The position numbers and the translations under genes were made by a program. The notes beneath the pieces were generated by a model, which saw only the letters and a list, made by a program, of their open reading frames with translations, was not told the DNA's origin and did not search any database. A stretch of 64,000 bases of DNA from Hibiscus mutabilis (taxonomy: Eukaryota > Streptophyta > Magnoliopsida > Malvales > Malvaceae), in the NCBI GenBank assembly GCA_019671005.1, contig CM033715.1:2046001-2110000 (forward strand), read 5' to 3'. This document shows, one piece after another, positions 12,946-25,719 of this stretch (positions within the stretch are counted from its first letter, which is position 1; each line of letters starts with the position of its first letter).

Positions 12946-13563
12946 CAATGTGAACTATGTTTAGATAATTATTTTAGTTGCTAAATTTTCAAAAGTTATC
13001 AAATTTGATAAAAAAAAATAAAGCTAAAGAACCCATTTAAACTAAAAACCAAGTTCAAATACCTGATCGAACCAAAACAACTTTAAGTATCATGTTACAC
13101 CTTGAAAGTTGAAACCACATTCAAATACCTAATTAGAAGAAAAAAATAAAAATACTAAATAACGCCTTAAAACCATACTGAAATATATATTTAAGCTAAA
13201 AACAGTAATCCCCTCTACAGATAAGTATCCACTGCTGCAGCGTTCTCCTAATCGCATTTAAACCCCCGAAACCCACCACGAAAGAAGTCCACCTAAAGTC
13301 ACCATCTCAATCAGCAAACCTCATTCAATATCTAAAGGCTGAAAAGCTAAAAGAATAAACATCATACCGTGAATCTCGCCGTACGTGATAATTCTACGGA
13401 GATAAGAAGAGTTGCCTTAGTGGACCATTAGACGAAAAGATTAAATATAAAAAATAATTCATTTTTTTACTTAAATAACACTAGCAGTAATACTAATATT
13501 AATCACTTCTTCATTTCACCTTTCTTTTCTTTTCTTTTCCCCCAAACACCTCCCTTGAAACGC
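12946..13563. other. Spacer between solo LTR and CBP60 promoter
   Basis: No gene seen. AT-rich up to about 13440, then a pyrimidine-rich stretch with repeated TTTTC units at 13522-13545 just upstream of the CBP60 TATA box. It probably belongs to the CBP60 promoter. Confidence 0.5.
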
Positions 13564-13881
13564 TATAAAATTTCTCCGTTCTCACAGGTTTTTTTCCCTT
13601 CATTTTCTCACCATTTATTCTTCTTGTTTCATGTTTATTGTTTGTTTGTTTGTTTGTTTGTTTGTTTGCTTGATATTGAAAGTAATTGGGTGTAACTGTT
13701 TTGTAAGAACCTAATTTGCTGATTTTACTTTTGTTAGTTTAGTTTATTTTTGGTGTTTGAATGGTAGATTAGGGTTTCGAGTAGTGTGAACTTGACGTCT
13801 TTTATTTGAATAGTAATCTTTTAGGGCGTTGGTTTTGTTGCCACCGTGCAGATCTAGGGTTTCAAATTTGGTACTACAAGA
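13564..13881 (+). promoter_or_regulatory. TATA box and 5' leader of CBP60
   Basis: TATAAAA lies at 13564-13570, about 310 bp before the ATG, which would place a start site near 13595. A (TTTG)n microsatellite is at about 13636-13668. A 5' UTR intron is possible: a GT after CACAG near 13588 and an acceptor GTGCAG ending near 13850. That needs transcript evidence. AATG at the start has A-rich context. Confidence 0.5.
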
Positions 13882-16800
13882 ATGCAGAGGCAAACTAGGT
13901 ATATGGAGAGGACTAATAGTATGACTAGAGGAAAGAGGAGTTTGGAAGGAGACGAAGACCAGCAGCCCGAGAGGAAACGCCCCGCTTTAGCTAGGTATTT
14001 CCTTATACTTTTATCATTTTTTTTTGTATTGTGTAATCAGTGACTTTTTTACTTGTTTTGGTTTAGTGTGTTTTGGTTATTTGTGTATCTTAGTTGCCTT
14101 TGTTTAATTCTTAAACAAAAGGAAAAGCAAAAAATCGCAATTGGATGTGAAAAAAAAATTTGTTGATAAATTAGAAATTGTTTCCAACAAAATGTGTAGC
14201 TTTGCTTCTCTGCAGAACTGTTATGTTGTTTATGATAAGATCTTATTTAGTTGATTATGATAAATATAAAAAAAATCTTGCTGCAAGTCTCTAGAAGGAA
14301 AAAAAAGTAGTAGAAACGTTAACCAATCAGGGAAATTGGGGAAACGAAATAAAAATATTTTCTAATGAATTATTACCTGAAACATTGTCATTTGATTGTG
14401 TGATGCACTGGGAATATTAAATCGCATTAACATGGTTACGAAATGATGAGTCTAATTTCTGTGTAAAGGCCCAAGTGGTTTTCTTAGAAATTACATGTAT
14501 ATTTCATGCAGTGTGATTGTAGAAGCTCTCAAGGTGGACAGCCTGCAGAAACTCTGCTCATCTTTGGAACCCATTCTTCGTAGAGTTGTAAGACATATTC
14601 CCTGACAATTTTCTTTCTGTGCATTCATTTTCTGGTTGAGGAGGATTTGAGGAAAAAATCAGTTTATGCGTGACCAATGGACCTGCTGTTATTTCTTTCT
14701 CTTATATAATGTTGGTTTGTACATTTCTTACATCTAAGATTAAAGCTTAGTTTAAAAAAGCGCGCCTAGGCGCAGAGAGGCGAGAAGAAAAATGCCACCA
14801 CCGGCTGAACGCAGCGAGGTACCGGAAGCGCACTCAGTCTAAAGGAGTCATGCACCTTTCAAAAGGCGCTGGGCGCGGCACTTTTTGCGCCTTTGGGAAT
14901 AAAAGAAAAAAACAGGGCAAAACTCCTACCTGATTTCATTTGTTCAGAAAAAAACCCTTCCACTTCCATCCAACCCAAGTACGCCGTTTCATCTCCTCTT
15001 TTTTTTTTTCCGATCTATTGTCTTGAGTCTTCTCCTCTCTTCTCGTTTCGTGGCTGCCAGTACACAGCTCTTCTCTTCTATTTTTTCTTAGCAATGGTAG
15101 TGGTTTTTACAGAAGGGTTTTTCGATGGAAGTTGATAAGTCTTAAAGATAGTCCGTGAGTGGGTTTTTTTCTTTTCCCAATTTTATATTCTTATTTTTTA
15201 TGTTAAATGCGTAGTATTAATGGGACCTGGGTTTTGATGCTTGCTTTTTTATTGTTTGATTAGTTTAATCTTATTGAATGGGTATGAAAATCTGCCGCAC
15301 TTGTTTGTTCCAACAGTTCCAAATATCAATTGAATTTAATCCAAGTCATATTTGATAATAGTGGGTAACTGGCAGCCTTATTTCTAGACAGACTAGATCA
15401 TTTGTTTTTATCTCGAGAGCTGAGAATTTATATAATAAACTGGTAATTAAGGTTATACATTGACATTAAACATTTATAATATTCGAATTTATATGTGTAG
15501 ATATCTCAATTTATAATTTTAATATATAATCTTCATACCCTCCTTTTCAATTCTTAATTTTTTTGTTTCTAAATACACTAATATAAAATGAGCAACATTA
15601 GCTTGAGTATTCAATGATAAAAGAGAGATGATTGTGGTTGTTATTATAATATTTTGATATTTAAGTATATATAATATGATTATCATGTTGTTCTGAATAA
15701 AATATATGCTATAAAATTAATTTATAACTTTAAGTACAAAAGGTGTGCCTTGCCTACGAAAGGCGTGCGCTTTGGCTCCAGGGGCCCTTAGCGCCTCTTA
15801 AAACTAAGGGTTAAAGACACTGCTTTAGACTGTATGATGACGTTCTTTAGTAGTATTGTTCGTCTGCTGATTAGAGTTTTACCCGAGTTGGTGTCCTATA
15901 CACAGACATTCATCTATTGTTGTTTAGTGCACAACTGCCATTTTTGTACACTGCACGCACACACATTTCCTTTACAATTTATGCCTATTGTCATTCTTCA
16001 AGGTCTCAGCTACTTGTGGGACCGAAGTGAATCCTTTATATTTCAGTGATTGAAAAACGCTGATTCTCTTGTTTAATTTGTTCATATATTTTCTTCCAAA
16101 ACCTAAATGCCATATAAGGATATCCTCCTTTTGTGGTACTCTAGGTGTAAGCCAATCTCCTTATTGTTGTCTTGTTAGTTTTGAATATTGGTCATTCATT
16201 CAGATTTTGATATGATTGGCCGGATGTTGCTGCTGTCATAAATTGCATAATTCTTGCATATATTTTCAGTTATAAACCTAGATTAACACATCTTTATGTG
16301 AGATCGAGTTGTATCATTCCTCCTCCCTTGGACACTCAGGTTAATTGATATAGGAAATTATAATTTTCCTCTAATTGATCACTTATTCACTCAAAAGGGC
16401 CCATATTTTGAGTTTAATGTTGTTTTGTAGTGTTCTTTTATATTTTTCTTTTTTGATTTTAGCTATTGGTGAAAAGGGTAAATGAGTTGTAGACACAGAC
16501 CTGTTTTGCATCCATGTGACATAAATGTTCATAGTTTCTGCTGAAAATTGGTCGGCCATTACTAAAATGAGCATTTTGTGTCTTGCATCTAGAGGACACT
16601 TCAGAACAACGGTTTTTTACTTCTAATAAAATCTAGTGTATTTTGTTATTTTCCCTTTTGGATTATGGCCTTTGGTTGTTTCCTTATATTTGCATTGATC
16701 CTTTTGCAGGTGAGTGAAGAGGTTGAAAGAGCCTTGGCAAAGTTAGGCCCTCCTAGAATTAATGGGAGGTAAAGTATTAATATTTGTTCATTTATGGCTG

Positions 16801-19800
16801 CAAAAGCAATTAGTTTTATGTAATGCCTAAAAAATAAAGGTCCTTGTCAAGTATAAGAATGATAGGGGTTGGGGTTGTTACGGTAGTGATAACGGGAATA
16901 AAGAATGTGAGAAAAAACCAAAGGAGAAAACGGAAGAAAGAATGTCAGAATCTCCAGAATGTTTGTAGCATTATGCATGATGGTGTGAGAAGAATCACAG
17001 GTTTTGACTTAGTCAATTGTTTTTTTTACCTTTTTTGGTACTACGCATGTGTCTTGCATTAACTTTGGATTCATAGGTATTTTACTGAATATTTATCAGC
17101 TATGAGTAGTGGAAATGGTGTCTATTAATTCTATTTTTTTTTTGACTCGCCAAGTATCCATTTTAAGAGCATTGTGCATGAGAATTAAAGGGCTGCTATG
17201 AAATTCTGAAGGGTTTTTGAATGTTCTCTGTTTTAATTCTATGCTTGTCCCCTTTCTTAAGTAGACTATTAATTTCTTGCTTTTGGATGTACTTGGGCCT
17301 TATTCATGCATGGATATGATTCTCATTAAAAAAAGCAATAAGCTTGGTTTTGTTTGTATTTGGCTGGTTGATTCATATTCTACTTTCTTGAAATAAACTC
17401 AACAACTTTACAGGAACCTTAGTGGAATTAGGTTCAGTTTTTTCTTTTTATGTTTTTAGTCAAAATGACAAAAGATGCCCCTAACATTTGCATGTTTTGT
17501 CAGTTGGCCCCCTATTCTTTATTTGGAGCAAACAACCCCCAACGTTTCAATTTAATCCAAATATGCCCCTGTTGGATGGAAATTGTCAGTCAACTGACGG
17601 TCAACGACTGATGTTGACTGAACTTGCCATGTGTTAAGATCTACTGATGTGTCAGCGTCATATTCGGCCACGTGTCAACATCATATTCGCCACGTGTCAC
17701 TATCTGATTCGGCCACGTGTCAGCATGATAGTCAGTCATGTGTCACCATAAAGAAGGGTATAATAAAATATATTTTTTTAAATCTAACATGGCATATACC
17801 ACGTCAGTCGATTTTAACGTGTGGCAAGTCCAGTCAGAATCAGCCGTTGACTGGCAGTTTCCATCTAACAAGGGCATATTTGGACCAAATTGAAATATTG
17901 GGATTGTTTGCTCCAAAAAAAAGAATAAGGGGTCAAATTACAAAACATGCAAACGTTGGGGGCATCGTTTGTTATTTTGCCTTTTTTAACAAAACTTATA
18001 ATACTTTTGGCTTTTAGGTCTTCTCCAAAACGACTTGAAGGTACATATGGACGGACCTTACAGCTCCGCTTCAGGTCCAGGTTGTCTCTTCCACTTTTCA
18101 CAGGAGGAAGGGTGGAAGGGGAGCAGGGTGCTGCCATCCATATTGTTTTAGTTGACTCTAGCACTGGACATGTTGTAACAGCAGGACCTGAAGCCTCTGT
18201 AAAGCTAGATGTGGTTGTACTTGAAGGTGATTTCAACAATGAGGATGATGAAGATTGGACACCAGAAGAATTTGAGAGCCATGTGGTAAAAGAGCGTGAA
18301 GGAAAAAGACCACTGTTGACGGGTGACTTGCAAGTGACCCTCAAAGAGGGGGTAGGGACACTAGGTGATCTCACTTTTACTGACAATTCAAGTTGGATAA
18401 GAAGCAGGAAATTTAGGCTTGGGTTGAAGGTTGCTTTTGGATGTTGTGAGGGTATACGTATACGAGAAGCAAAGACAGAGGCTTTTACTGTCAAGGATCA
18501 CAGAGGCGAATGTGAGTTCATACATTTGTACTATTATCTATTTCCATTGGTGTATTTCTTGGAATTTTTTAATTGATTTGCTTGACAGTGTATAAGAAGC
18601 ACTACCCACCTGCATTGAATGATGAAGTATGGAGATTGGAAAAGATTGGGAAAGATGGGTCATTTCACAAGAGGCTTAATAGAGAGGGAATATTCACAGT
18701 TGAAGACTTTTTGCGGCTTGTGGTAAAGGATCAACAAAAGTTACGAAATGTGAGATTGGATTTTGTTTCTGAAATCAAAATGCTATTGCTTTGTAGTGGC
18801 TTTCTGATATTTGTATTTGTGTTTGTAGATTCTTGGAAGTGGCATGTCAAATAAGATGTGGGAAGCTCTCCTAGATCATGCAAAGACTTGTGTGCTGAGT
18901 GGGAAGCTTTATGTTTATTATACTGATGATTCAAGAAATGTTGGTGTTGTCTTTAATAACATCTATGAGTTGAATGGTCTTATTTCTGGAGAACAGTATT
19001 TTCCGGCTGATTCTCTATCTGATAGTCAGAAGGTGGGTAAGATTTATTTTGTTTTCAGTTTCTAATGAAATGCAACATCTCCTTTACTGCAGTGGCTACC
19101 ATGTGGGATGTATTATCAGCAATGTTTTCTGGGACTACTAAATTATATGTATTTTCTTGTATTTTATCCAAGTTTATCCGAACCATGTATAAGTTAATTT
19201 TTGAACTAGGTATAACTTTGTTTTATATGCTAAAAGAATGATTCTTTTGCTTTTTATAGTTGTATAATGTAAGGATTTGTTTTGATGTAATGTATTTTAT
19301 TTTTACCTGCTTTTCCGATTCAACTCACTTCCTCATGAGTAAAGGGTATTTGGCTGGCTGGCTGGATGGAAGGTTGGGTGCTCTAGGCTTATAACTTAAT
19401 TAACCAAAGAGAAAGAAAGATGTAGGAAAGCTGTGGGCCATGTGGATGCTTTCATTTCTTGATAGCCTGGGATGCGCTGATATTAGCTTATGCATCTGAG
19501 GGAGTTTGCATGTCTGGGTTAGATGTTCATTAATCTAATAATAATGAAAATCTTGCAGAAAGGGCCTTTGTTTGGGATATTGTATTTCTAGTCAGCTGCA
19601 TCATAGGTTTGAGTAACCAATGGATTAATGTCAAATATCTTCTCTGTTGATGTACTGCAGATATTTTTCAAAAAACTATAAACCAGCTATATTGGCTTTT
19701 GTTTTGTGGATTATCAATATTATTTGTGGCATTTCAGTTGAACAAAATGTTGATAGCTTTAATGAATGGTGACTCTCTTTTGAGTGTAGGATGGTACACC

Positions 19801-21884
19801 ATTCTATCATATGAAAATTTGATGGTTGCATACTGTTTCTAACTCTTTGGGCAGTTGATATTTTATGCTACCGCCCTGTATCTATCTGAGTATGACAAGG
19901 CTAATGTGAGATTTTTCCCCTTTGTTCCTGATTTATTGTTCTGGATATTAACCTTTTGTTCTCTAGTTTTGGACTATAGCGATTACCTAAGCTTGGGAAT
20001 GATTTTTGATTTGTTTAAGGGGTGAACCAACTGTGTCTTTCTTGCAGTGCTTGTTGTATGAATTGTAATATATGGTTCAGAATGAACTAAAGAGTTCATT
20101 TTGATATACAAATGATAAAAGAGTTATCGGGAACTGGCCTGATGTTAATTTTAAATTTATCCGACACCATGATTCGTTGATTTTCTTCCTAAATATATCT
20201 GTACTTGTTTTGTTCTTTTGGCTTTTTGTGATTGACCCTGAATTGAATTGTGGCTTGTTTTCAATTGCCTAATCCATCGATAATCTTATTCTCTAATTTA
20301 ATAAAATATATTCATTAAAATTAACTGGGGAAACTACATTTCTGCAGGTCTATGTGGATACATTGGTGAAGAAAGCCTATGACAATTGGAATGAAGTTAT
20401 AGAGTATGATGGAAAATCACTGATTGAGTTCAAGCAAAATAGGAGGTCAAGCTCCCGGAATGAACTTCGGATGGGTGCAACAGATTACCCAAATGCTGAT
20501 CAGCAGCTGCAGTTTGAGTTTCCAGTTCCTACCGAGCAAGTGCATCCAGGCCCACAAGTTGGAGGTAAGCATTCTGGCTACTATATACGCTTAGTTTGAA
20601 ATGAATTTTCATTTAAGCTATGGATAGTCAGTTTAATCTTCTCGGAGTATGTAGACATCATTTTGCTTCCTGCCTGCTTTCCCCCCCTTTTCCTTGGTAT
20701 ACAAAGCAATAGTATGGGTAAAGGATCTTTCTGAAGGCTGGAAGCTTGCTTTGAAGTAAGCTAAATTGATACAAAGATGGGACAACCAAAGATAATCAAA
20801 TTCCAAAAATATTGTATGGAACTGTTTTAGCTAGCATCACCGTAGTTAAATTTCCTTTTTCTGCTTTATGTTTTGTATGTAAGAAGTTTTTCAATGCGAT
20901 CTTGGAGAAATCTTGATTTGTCTGACAGTTCAATAAAACTGGTTGGACTTGTTTATCATGGCATGGTGTAATCCCCTTGGCAGTAAGATCTCTAGATAGG
21001 CGGTTCTATAAAATTTTCCCTTTATCTGATAAATTCCTTTAGAAGGAAATGTTTCTATGATTCTAGATGAAAATCTTATCATTTCATAGGTAAATAAATA
21101 CTACTTTGTAAAAGACTTGGTTGATATTTGCCCTTTTTAGGTGTTTGCCTGTTGTTAGAGCTTGGATTCTTGTTTGAGATCTTAATATCTTGATATAACT
21201 TTTAGGTTGTTTAGAGTCACCTTTTTTCGTTTCTTTTTTAAAGATTCAATTTACTGGCAGCCGGGTAATTTCATTTATTTTATTTTGGTTACTGCAGGCT
21301 ACAATGATAATCGGTCTCCCAGATACTCACGGCAGTCCCAGGCTGTGAATTCAAATTCTCGTGATAAATTTGACAGTATGCAATTTGTGTCAGATGACCT
21401 GATTAACAATTCTCAGCAACCACAAAGCTCAAGAAATGATGATGTTGTTGGGCTGGCTCTGGGTACCCCACAATCAGCTGCCTTAGGTTCTCAAAATGTT
21501 GCTTCTTCAATGCAGCCATCAGATCTTAATCCTTTCGATGATTGGACGAACAACAGAGATAAGGGAATTGAGGACTTATTTTCAGAAGAAGAGATTCGCC
21601 TCAGAAGTCATGAAATGCTCGAGAATGAAGATATGCAACACCTTCTGCGCCTCTTCAGCATGGGAGGTGGTCAAGCTTCTATTAACATGACGGAAGATGG
21701 TGGGTATGGATTCCCAAATTACATGCTGTCCCCAATGCCAAACTTTGGAGATGAGTACCGTTCACGTCCCGCCAAAGCCGCCGCTGGGTGGCTGAAGATT
21801 AAAGCAGCGATGAGATGGGGGTTCTTTATCAGGAAAAAAGCTGCTGAGAGACGGGCGCAGTTAGTTGAGTTAGAAGAAGAATAG
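13882..21884 (+). CDS. CBP60: Calmodulin-binding protein 60 (CBP60B/C/D type), 8 coding exons
   Basis: Exons: 13882-13994, 14512-14587, 16710-16768, 18018-18511, 18589-18749, 18829-19032, 20348-20564, 21298-21884. All junctions are GT-AG and in phase, giving 636 aa. The N-terminus has a basic [10 protein letters not shown] stretch, a likely nuclear signal. The central domain conserved in plant CBP60s covers roughly residues 80-430 (for example [19 protein letters not shown] and [18 protein letters not shown]). The last 32 residues begin [20 protein letters not shown], an amphipathic basic helix that fits the C-terminal calmodulin-binding site of CBP60A-F; CBP60g instead binds calmodulin N-terminally. 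The family comprises plant-specific DNA-binding regulators of immunity and growth. Introns 2 and 3 each hold a mobile element. Assignment within the B/C/D clade is from resemblance only. Confidence 0.95.
14738..15816. mobile_element. Non-autonomous hAT-like element in CBP60 intron 2
   Basis: The element is 14746-15808 (1063 bp). The termini are CTTAGTTTAAAAAAGCGC and the complement of CTTAGTTTTAAGAGGCGC. The flanking 8-bp repeats differ at one base: gattaaag (14738-14745) and ggttaaag (15809-15816). The left end contains the palindrome GCGCCTAGGCGC, and the GC-rich ends contrast with an AT-rich middle. No transposase was found. A short frame at 14893-15135 is not convincing. The intron remains spliceable on paper. 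Confidence 0.75.
17459..17981. mobile_element. Fold-back MITE in CBP60 intron 3 with tandem G-box repeats
   Basis: Long imperfect inverted repeats of about 130 bp flank a short centre. The left end reads GTCAAAATGACAAAAGATGC and the right end is the complement of GGCAAAATAACAAACGATGC. Inside lies an array of about four 22-23-bp units (17645-17745), three of which contain CCACGTGTC with CACGTG cores at 17669, 17691 and 17714. The right terminus is 37 bp before exon 4 (18018), so the exon's splice acceptor region directly abuts the element. The target duplication is unclear. Long TIRs suggest a Mutator-like origin. Confidence 0.8.
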
Positions 21885-23063
21885 CGCAATCGAGTTTCAT
21901 TTCTATGGTGTTTTGAAGTTAATTGAAACTCTTTCGCCACGGACATTGGGGGAACTAGAGGTACGGAACGCATGAAATTTGATGGTTGGTTGCATAACCC
22001 CCGAAGACACTTCCAATTAGGCATATTGGAATGTCTTATTGTACAGTAGTTGTAATCTGTTTGATTGACTTACTTTGTAGCAATATTATTTTACCATTGG
22101 TATGCATGTGTATGATAGATGCTTGGGGTTTTTATGTTGAGGTGTGGGGTTAAAATTTGCTTTTAACTTTGTATACTGATTTTTATACTGCATCTGCACC
22201 GAGTGTCACCTTTATTTCAAGTTGATTGTACCATCTTGGCCGTAGCTCTACTTGATTTTGTTGCCCAATTGATATGGAAGTGGCAATACCTGGTATTGGT
22301 GAATCGACTATCTGACCCGTCATATTCCACGTGCAAAATTGGTAGTCTGGATGGTAGTGATTATCGATTTTGAAAAAGTTATGTTTTAGCTACCTTATCT
22401 ATTTTGTGTTGTTTAATCTCGTTAGCATAATGATGTGATAAGTTGGTCAAAAGAATTAATTTTTAATTTAACTTTTAAATTTTAGATAAAATATTTTTAA
22501 ATCATAAATATTAAAAATAATGAAAACAATAAAAATACTATAAATGTGAAAATAATATATTTTTATCGTAAAAAACTATAAACTTAAGAGAGACAATTTT
22601 CGAAAAGTTCTAAAAGTTATTTTAAATAATGATATTTTTATTGTAAAAAACTATAAACTTAAGAGTTAATGATGGTGTCATTCTCATTTCTTTCTTATTG
22701 AGATTGGATCTTCGTCCTTTGAGATCTACATATGAGAATATTTATTTTTCTATCAAATAAAAAATGTTAAGGTACACAAGTAAAGTGGTTGTTAGTGGTG
22801 GTTTAGGGAGTCGATGATGGATGTTAATTGGTCGATTGATTGTGGTTCACTTTCGAATTTGAACTCGAAAAAAAGTCCGAGTCCTAATAGGAGGTGGATC
22901 GGATATGGATATTTTTATAATCTGATCCGAATCTATATTCGATCTGAGTCTGATTCATACATGAATTTGAATAAAAATATTTAAAACTCTTAAATTTAAA
23001 AAATATAGTTATATATTAAAATCCTAATTAAGTTGAATCGAGATTATATATATTTAATATATA
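21885..23063. other. CBP60 3' UTR and spacer
   Basis: The first few hundred bases are probably CBP60 3' UTR. Beyond about 22400 the sequence is AT-rich with no gene. A near-duplicate phrase, TTTTATCGTAAAAAACTATAAACTTAAGAG, or a close variant, occurs near 22562 and 22636. Sequence at 22860-22980 with repeated GATCCGA/GTCCGAG-type words looks like decayed hAT MITE material. Confidence 0.45.
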
Positions 23064-23192
23064 GGGTTGGGATCTAATTACACTATGTAAAACTCAACTT
23101 ATTTTATATTAATTCATAGTCATTTCCCTCATCCAATAGTTATAGATTATTGTAAAACTAGTTTAGTTTTACATAGTATAACTAGATCTCGT

Positions 23193-23194
<2 letters not shown>
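23064..23194. mobile_element. Small MITE (131 bp) inserted in TA-rich DNA
   Basis: The terminal inverted repeats are about 35 bp: GGGTTGGGATCTAATTACAC on the left and the complement of GGACGAGATCTAGTTATACT on the right. The shared ACTATGTAAAACT words face each other. It is flanked by TATA on both sides and directly followed by a (TA)n run, consistent with insertion at TA. Confidence 0.65.

Positions 23195-23236
<42 letters not shown>
23195..23236. repeat. (TA)n microsatellite
   Basis: About 20 uninterrupted AT/TA dinucleotides adjoining the small MITE. Likely length-variable. Confidence 0.95.
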
Positions 23237-23237
<1 letters not shown>

Positions 23238-25197
23238 TGAAATCCTAATTAAAGTTAAATTAGGATTATATATATTAATATATATTGAAATCTTAATATA
23301 TGTTGAATTAGGATTACAAAGGTTATATAAAAGCATGAGAAATCTAACAGCCATTAATGTTTTTTGGAAAATCCCTCTAAATAGTTTAGAGAGTTTTATA
23401 TGCTCGTTTCAACTGGGTGAACTATGTAGAGGTCGAAGCGCTATTGTTGCGGCTCAGGAATCGACATCGTGGAATCGTGATTGGTATCTATCTTCTCCAA
23501 ATTCAGAATTCTAGATTTTAAATAGGTAATTCTTCACCCTTAATTACCCCGATTAAATTGATGAAAATTATTTGTTATATTTATTTAAAGATATTTGTTT
23601 GAGTTTTTACTTTAAAAAAGGAAAAATAATTGGATTTGGATTTAGATTTTAGATAATTTATTGGATCGGACTTGAATATTTTTGGAGGCCCTATTATTAA
23701 TTGGATTAGACTTGAACCTTATAAAATCTGATCCAAGTCGGAGAGTCCGATCCATTGTCATCCTTAATTGTACTATGTCCTTTGGTATTCCTGTATATAT
23801 TGGGATGCCAACAAAGATCAACTGCTTCAACTAATTCAGACACAACTTCAAGCAGATCCAAGTGGTAAATACTAGTTTATACCAATCTCATTTTCATGGT
23901 AGCATGAAATAGCAAATCATCAGTGAGCTAAAACAAACACGTCTCCATCAACCATGGCCTTAGATAAACCATACACAATCACATTTCCATACAGGAACAG
24001 CAAGCTGAGTCAAGTGCTTAAAGATTCATCGAGTAAACCAATCATATTTGTTCTATAAATTCCACTTTCCATTCACCTAATTTTGCAGCTTCAATTGGGG
24101 GCATGATGTAGGACAAGTATCCCACAGTTTAAAAATGGGGATGAAAACCATTAACATGTTCAACTGTCAGCAAGTAAGAAACCAGAGGGAGGCTGCTATC
24201 AAAAATCTGCAGCACAAGATTAAAACAATTTGAACCAAAAATTAGAAGCGACCTGGAAGAGCAAGTGGAGCCCCTTCTGATTATTTATCTACTGAACTCT
24301 TGCCACCTTCCGAGCATGAGTTTACCAGCAACAGCAAAGGAAATAATGTCGGATCAGAAGTGCCTACATTTGTGAGATCAACTATCTGCAGTGGAACTAA
24401 AACTGGGATGGAGCATCAAACTTGGTTTCATTTGAGAAGAAAAGAAGACCGACGTCTCAGTGAGTTTCTCGGTGAAGAGTCATACAGAATGCAACTCTGA
24501 CCATAGCATTTCAAAAATACATGTGCAGTGGAATTGAATAGGAAAACTTGTGTAGAGTTAGATAATGCCACGGTTCACAGCCAAGACATTTCCGAATTTG
24601 ATATAGAAATGGTTTAATACTTTGAAGCAGCAGCAGTATAGGACTGAAAGGCGATGAGGAATTTCTGCTCAGTTGTGCAGTGAAGTTGGAAGTTGAGCTA
24701 ACAGTAGGGATTAGGGAAGGAATTTCTGCTTAGTGAACGTTAAAAGGCACGTCTGTTTGATTTTCTTAGTCATCGAAAAACAAAAAGCGTCCATAAGAAA
24801 GGTAGAATCGAAGGGTTGTTTCATTGTTTCGTGCTTTTGGTTCGATTTTAAGGGACAATAAGGGAAATTCGAGATTTAGGGCCAAGAGAAGATTTTAAAG
24901 TTGTAAGGTTCGAGATTTTTTGTCACCGACAGATGGTGGCGGGCATATATGTTCATTGGCCGACACGACAAGAAACCTCTCTGGTTTAGGTTATAGAACA
25001 CGTCTAGTAGAGGGAAAAAGAAAGCTTTTTATATTTTTTTTCCCGAAATGTTATAAATGAATATTTTGATCGAAGTATTGGGTCTGTATCCTTAATGATA
25101 TCGTTTTGGGGCAAAGTTCCAATGCCCAAGACATCGTTCTTGACACGTTGACCTGAATTCGGAAAGAGTCCATACATTTTCATTAATTGATTATTGA
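23237..25197. other. Spacer without a recognised gene
   Basis: No convincing gene. 23640-23765 has hAT-like subterminal words (GGATCGGACT, CTGATCCAAG) and ends like a degraded hAT terminus near GTCATCC. 23860-24860 is less AT-rich than its surroundings and has a 66-codon frame at 24300-24500 with no recognised domain. A non-coding transcript is possible but unsupported. Confidence 0.4.
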
Positions 25198-25710
25198 CTA
25201 ATGTACAACAACTAATTTACAGTTAAAAAACAACAAAACCTCAGTTAGAAAAACGGAACTTAAAATGTTACTTCACCAACAACAAATATTGTACTTTTTT
25301 ATAACAATTTTGGTTGTTAAAAAGAAGAAAAAAAGTGTGTAATAGGAAGTCTGTTGCCGGTAAGTTAGAAAACACAAAACTTAAAATGTACAACAACTAA
25401 CTTACAGTTAAAAAACAACAAAACCTAAAATGTTAGAAGACTATGTTTAATTGATTTTAAACATTAAGTTGTTACTTCACTCGCTTAGTAAATTGAGTAT
25501 TCGCTTTGGGGAGTCTAATGTACAACAACTAACTTACAGTTAAAAAACAACAAAACCTAAAATGTTAGAAAAATGGAACTTAAAATGTTGCTCACCAACT
25601 GCAAATATTCTACTTTTTTATAACAATTTTGGTTGTTAAAAAGAAAAAAAAAGTGTGTAATCGGAAGTCTGTTGCTGGTAAGTTAGAAAACACAAAACTT
25701 AAAATGTTAC
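25198..25710. repeat. Local direct duplication (two long copies and one partial)
   Basis: Copy A (25198-25388) and copy B (25515-25710) share the same order of words: TACAACAACTAA, TTACAGTTAAAAAACAACAA, TTTTTTATAACAATTTTGG and GTCTGTTGC(C/T)GGTAAGTT. A partial third copy lies at 25387-25433. The A-to-B offset is about 317 bp. Non-coding. It looks like a recent tandem duplication. Confidence 0.85.
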
Positions 25711-25719
25711 TCACTAACC

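Noticed and set aside
14893..15135. 80-codon frame inside the hAT-like element of CBP60 intron 2
   Set aside because: No transposase motif; polypyrimidine-driven composition.
22850..23765. Possible hAT MITE interrupted by the small MITE and (TA)n
   Set aside because: The right end looks hAT-like but no matching left end or 8-bp duplication was found.
24300..24500. 66-codon plus-strand frame
   Set aside because: Short, no recognisable motif, no neighbouring exon signals.
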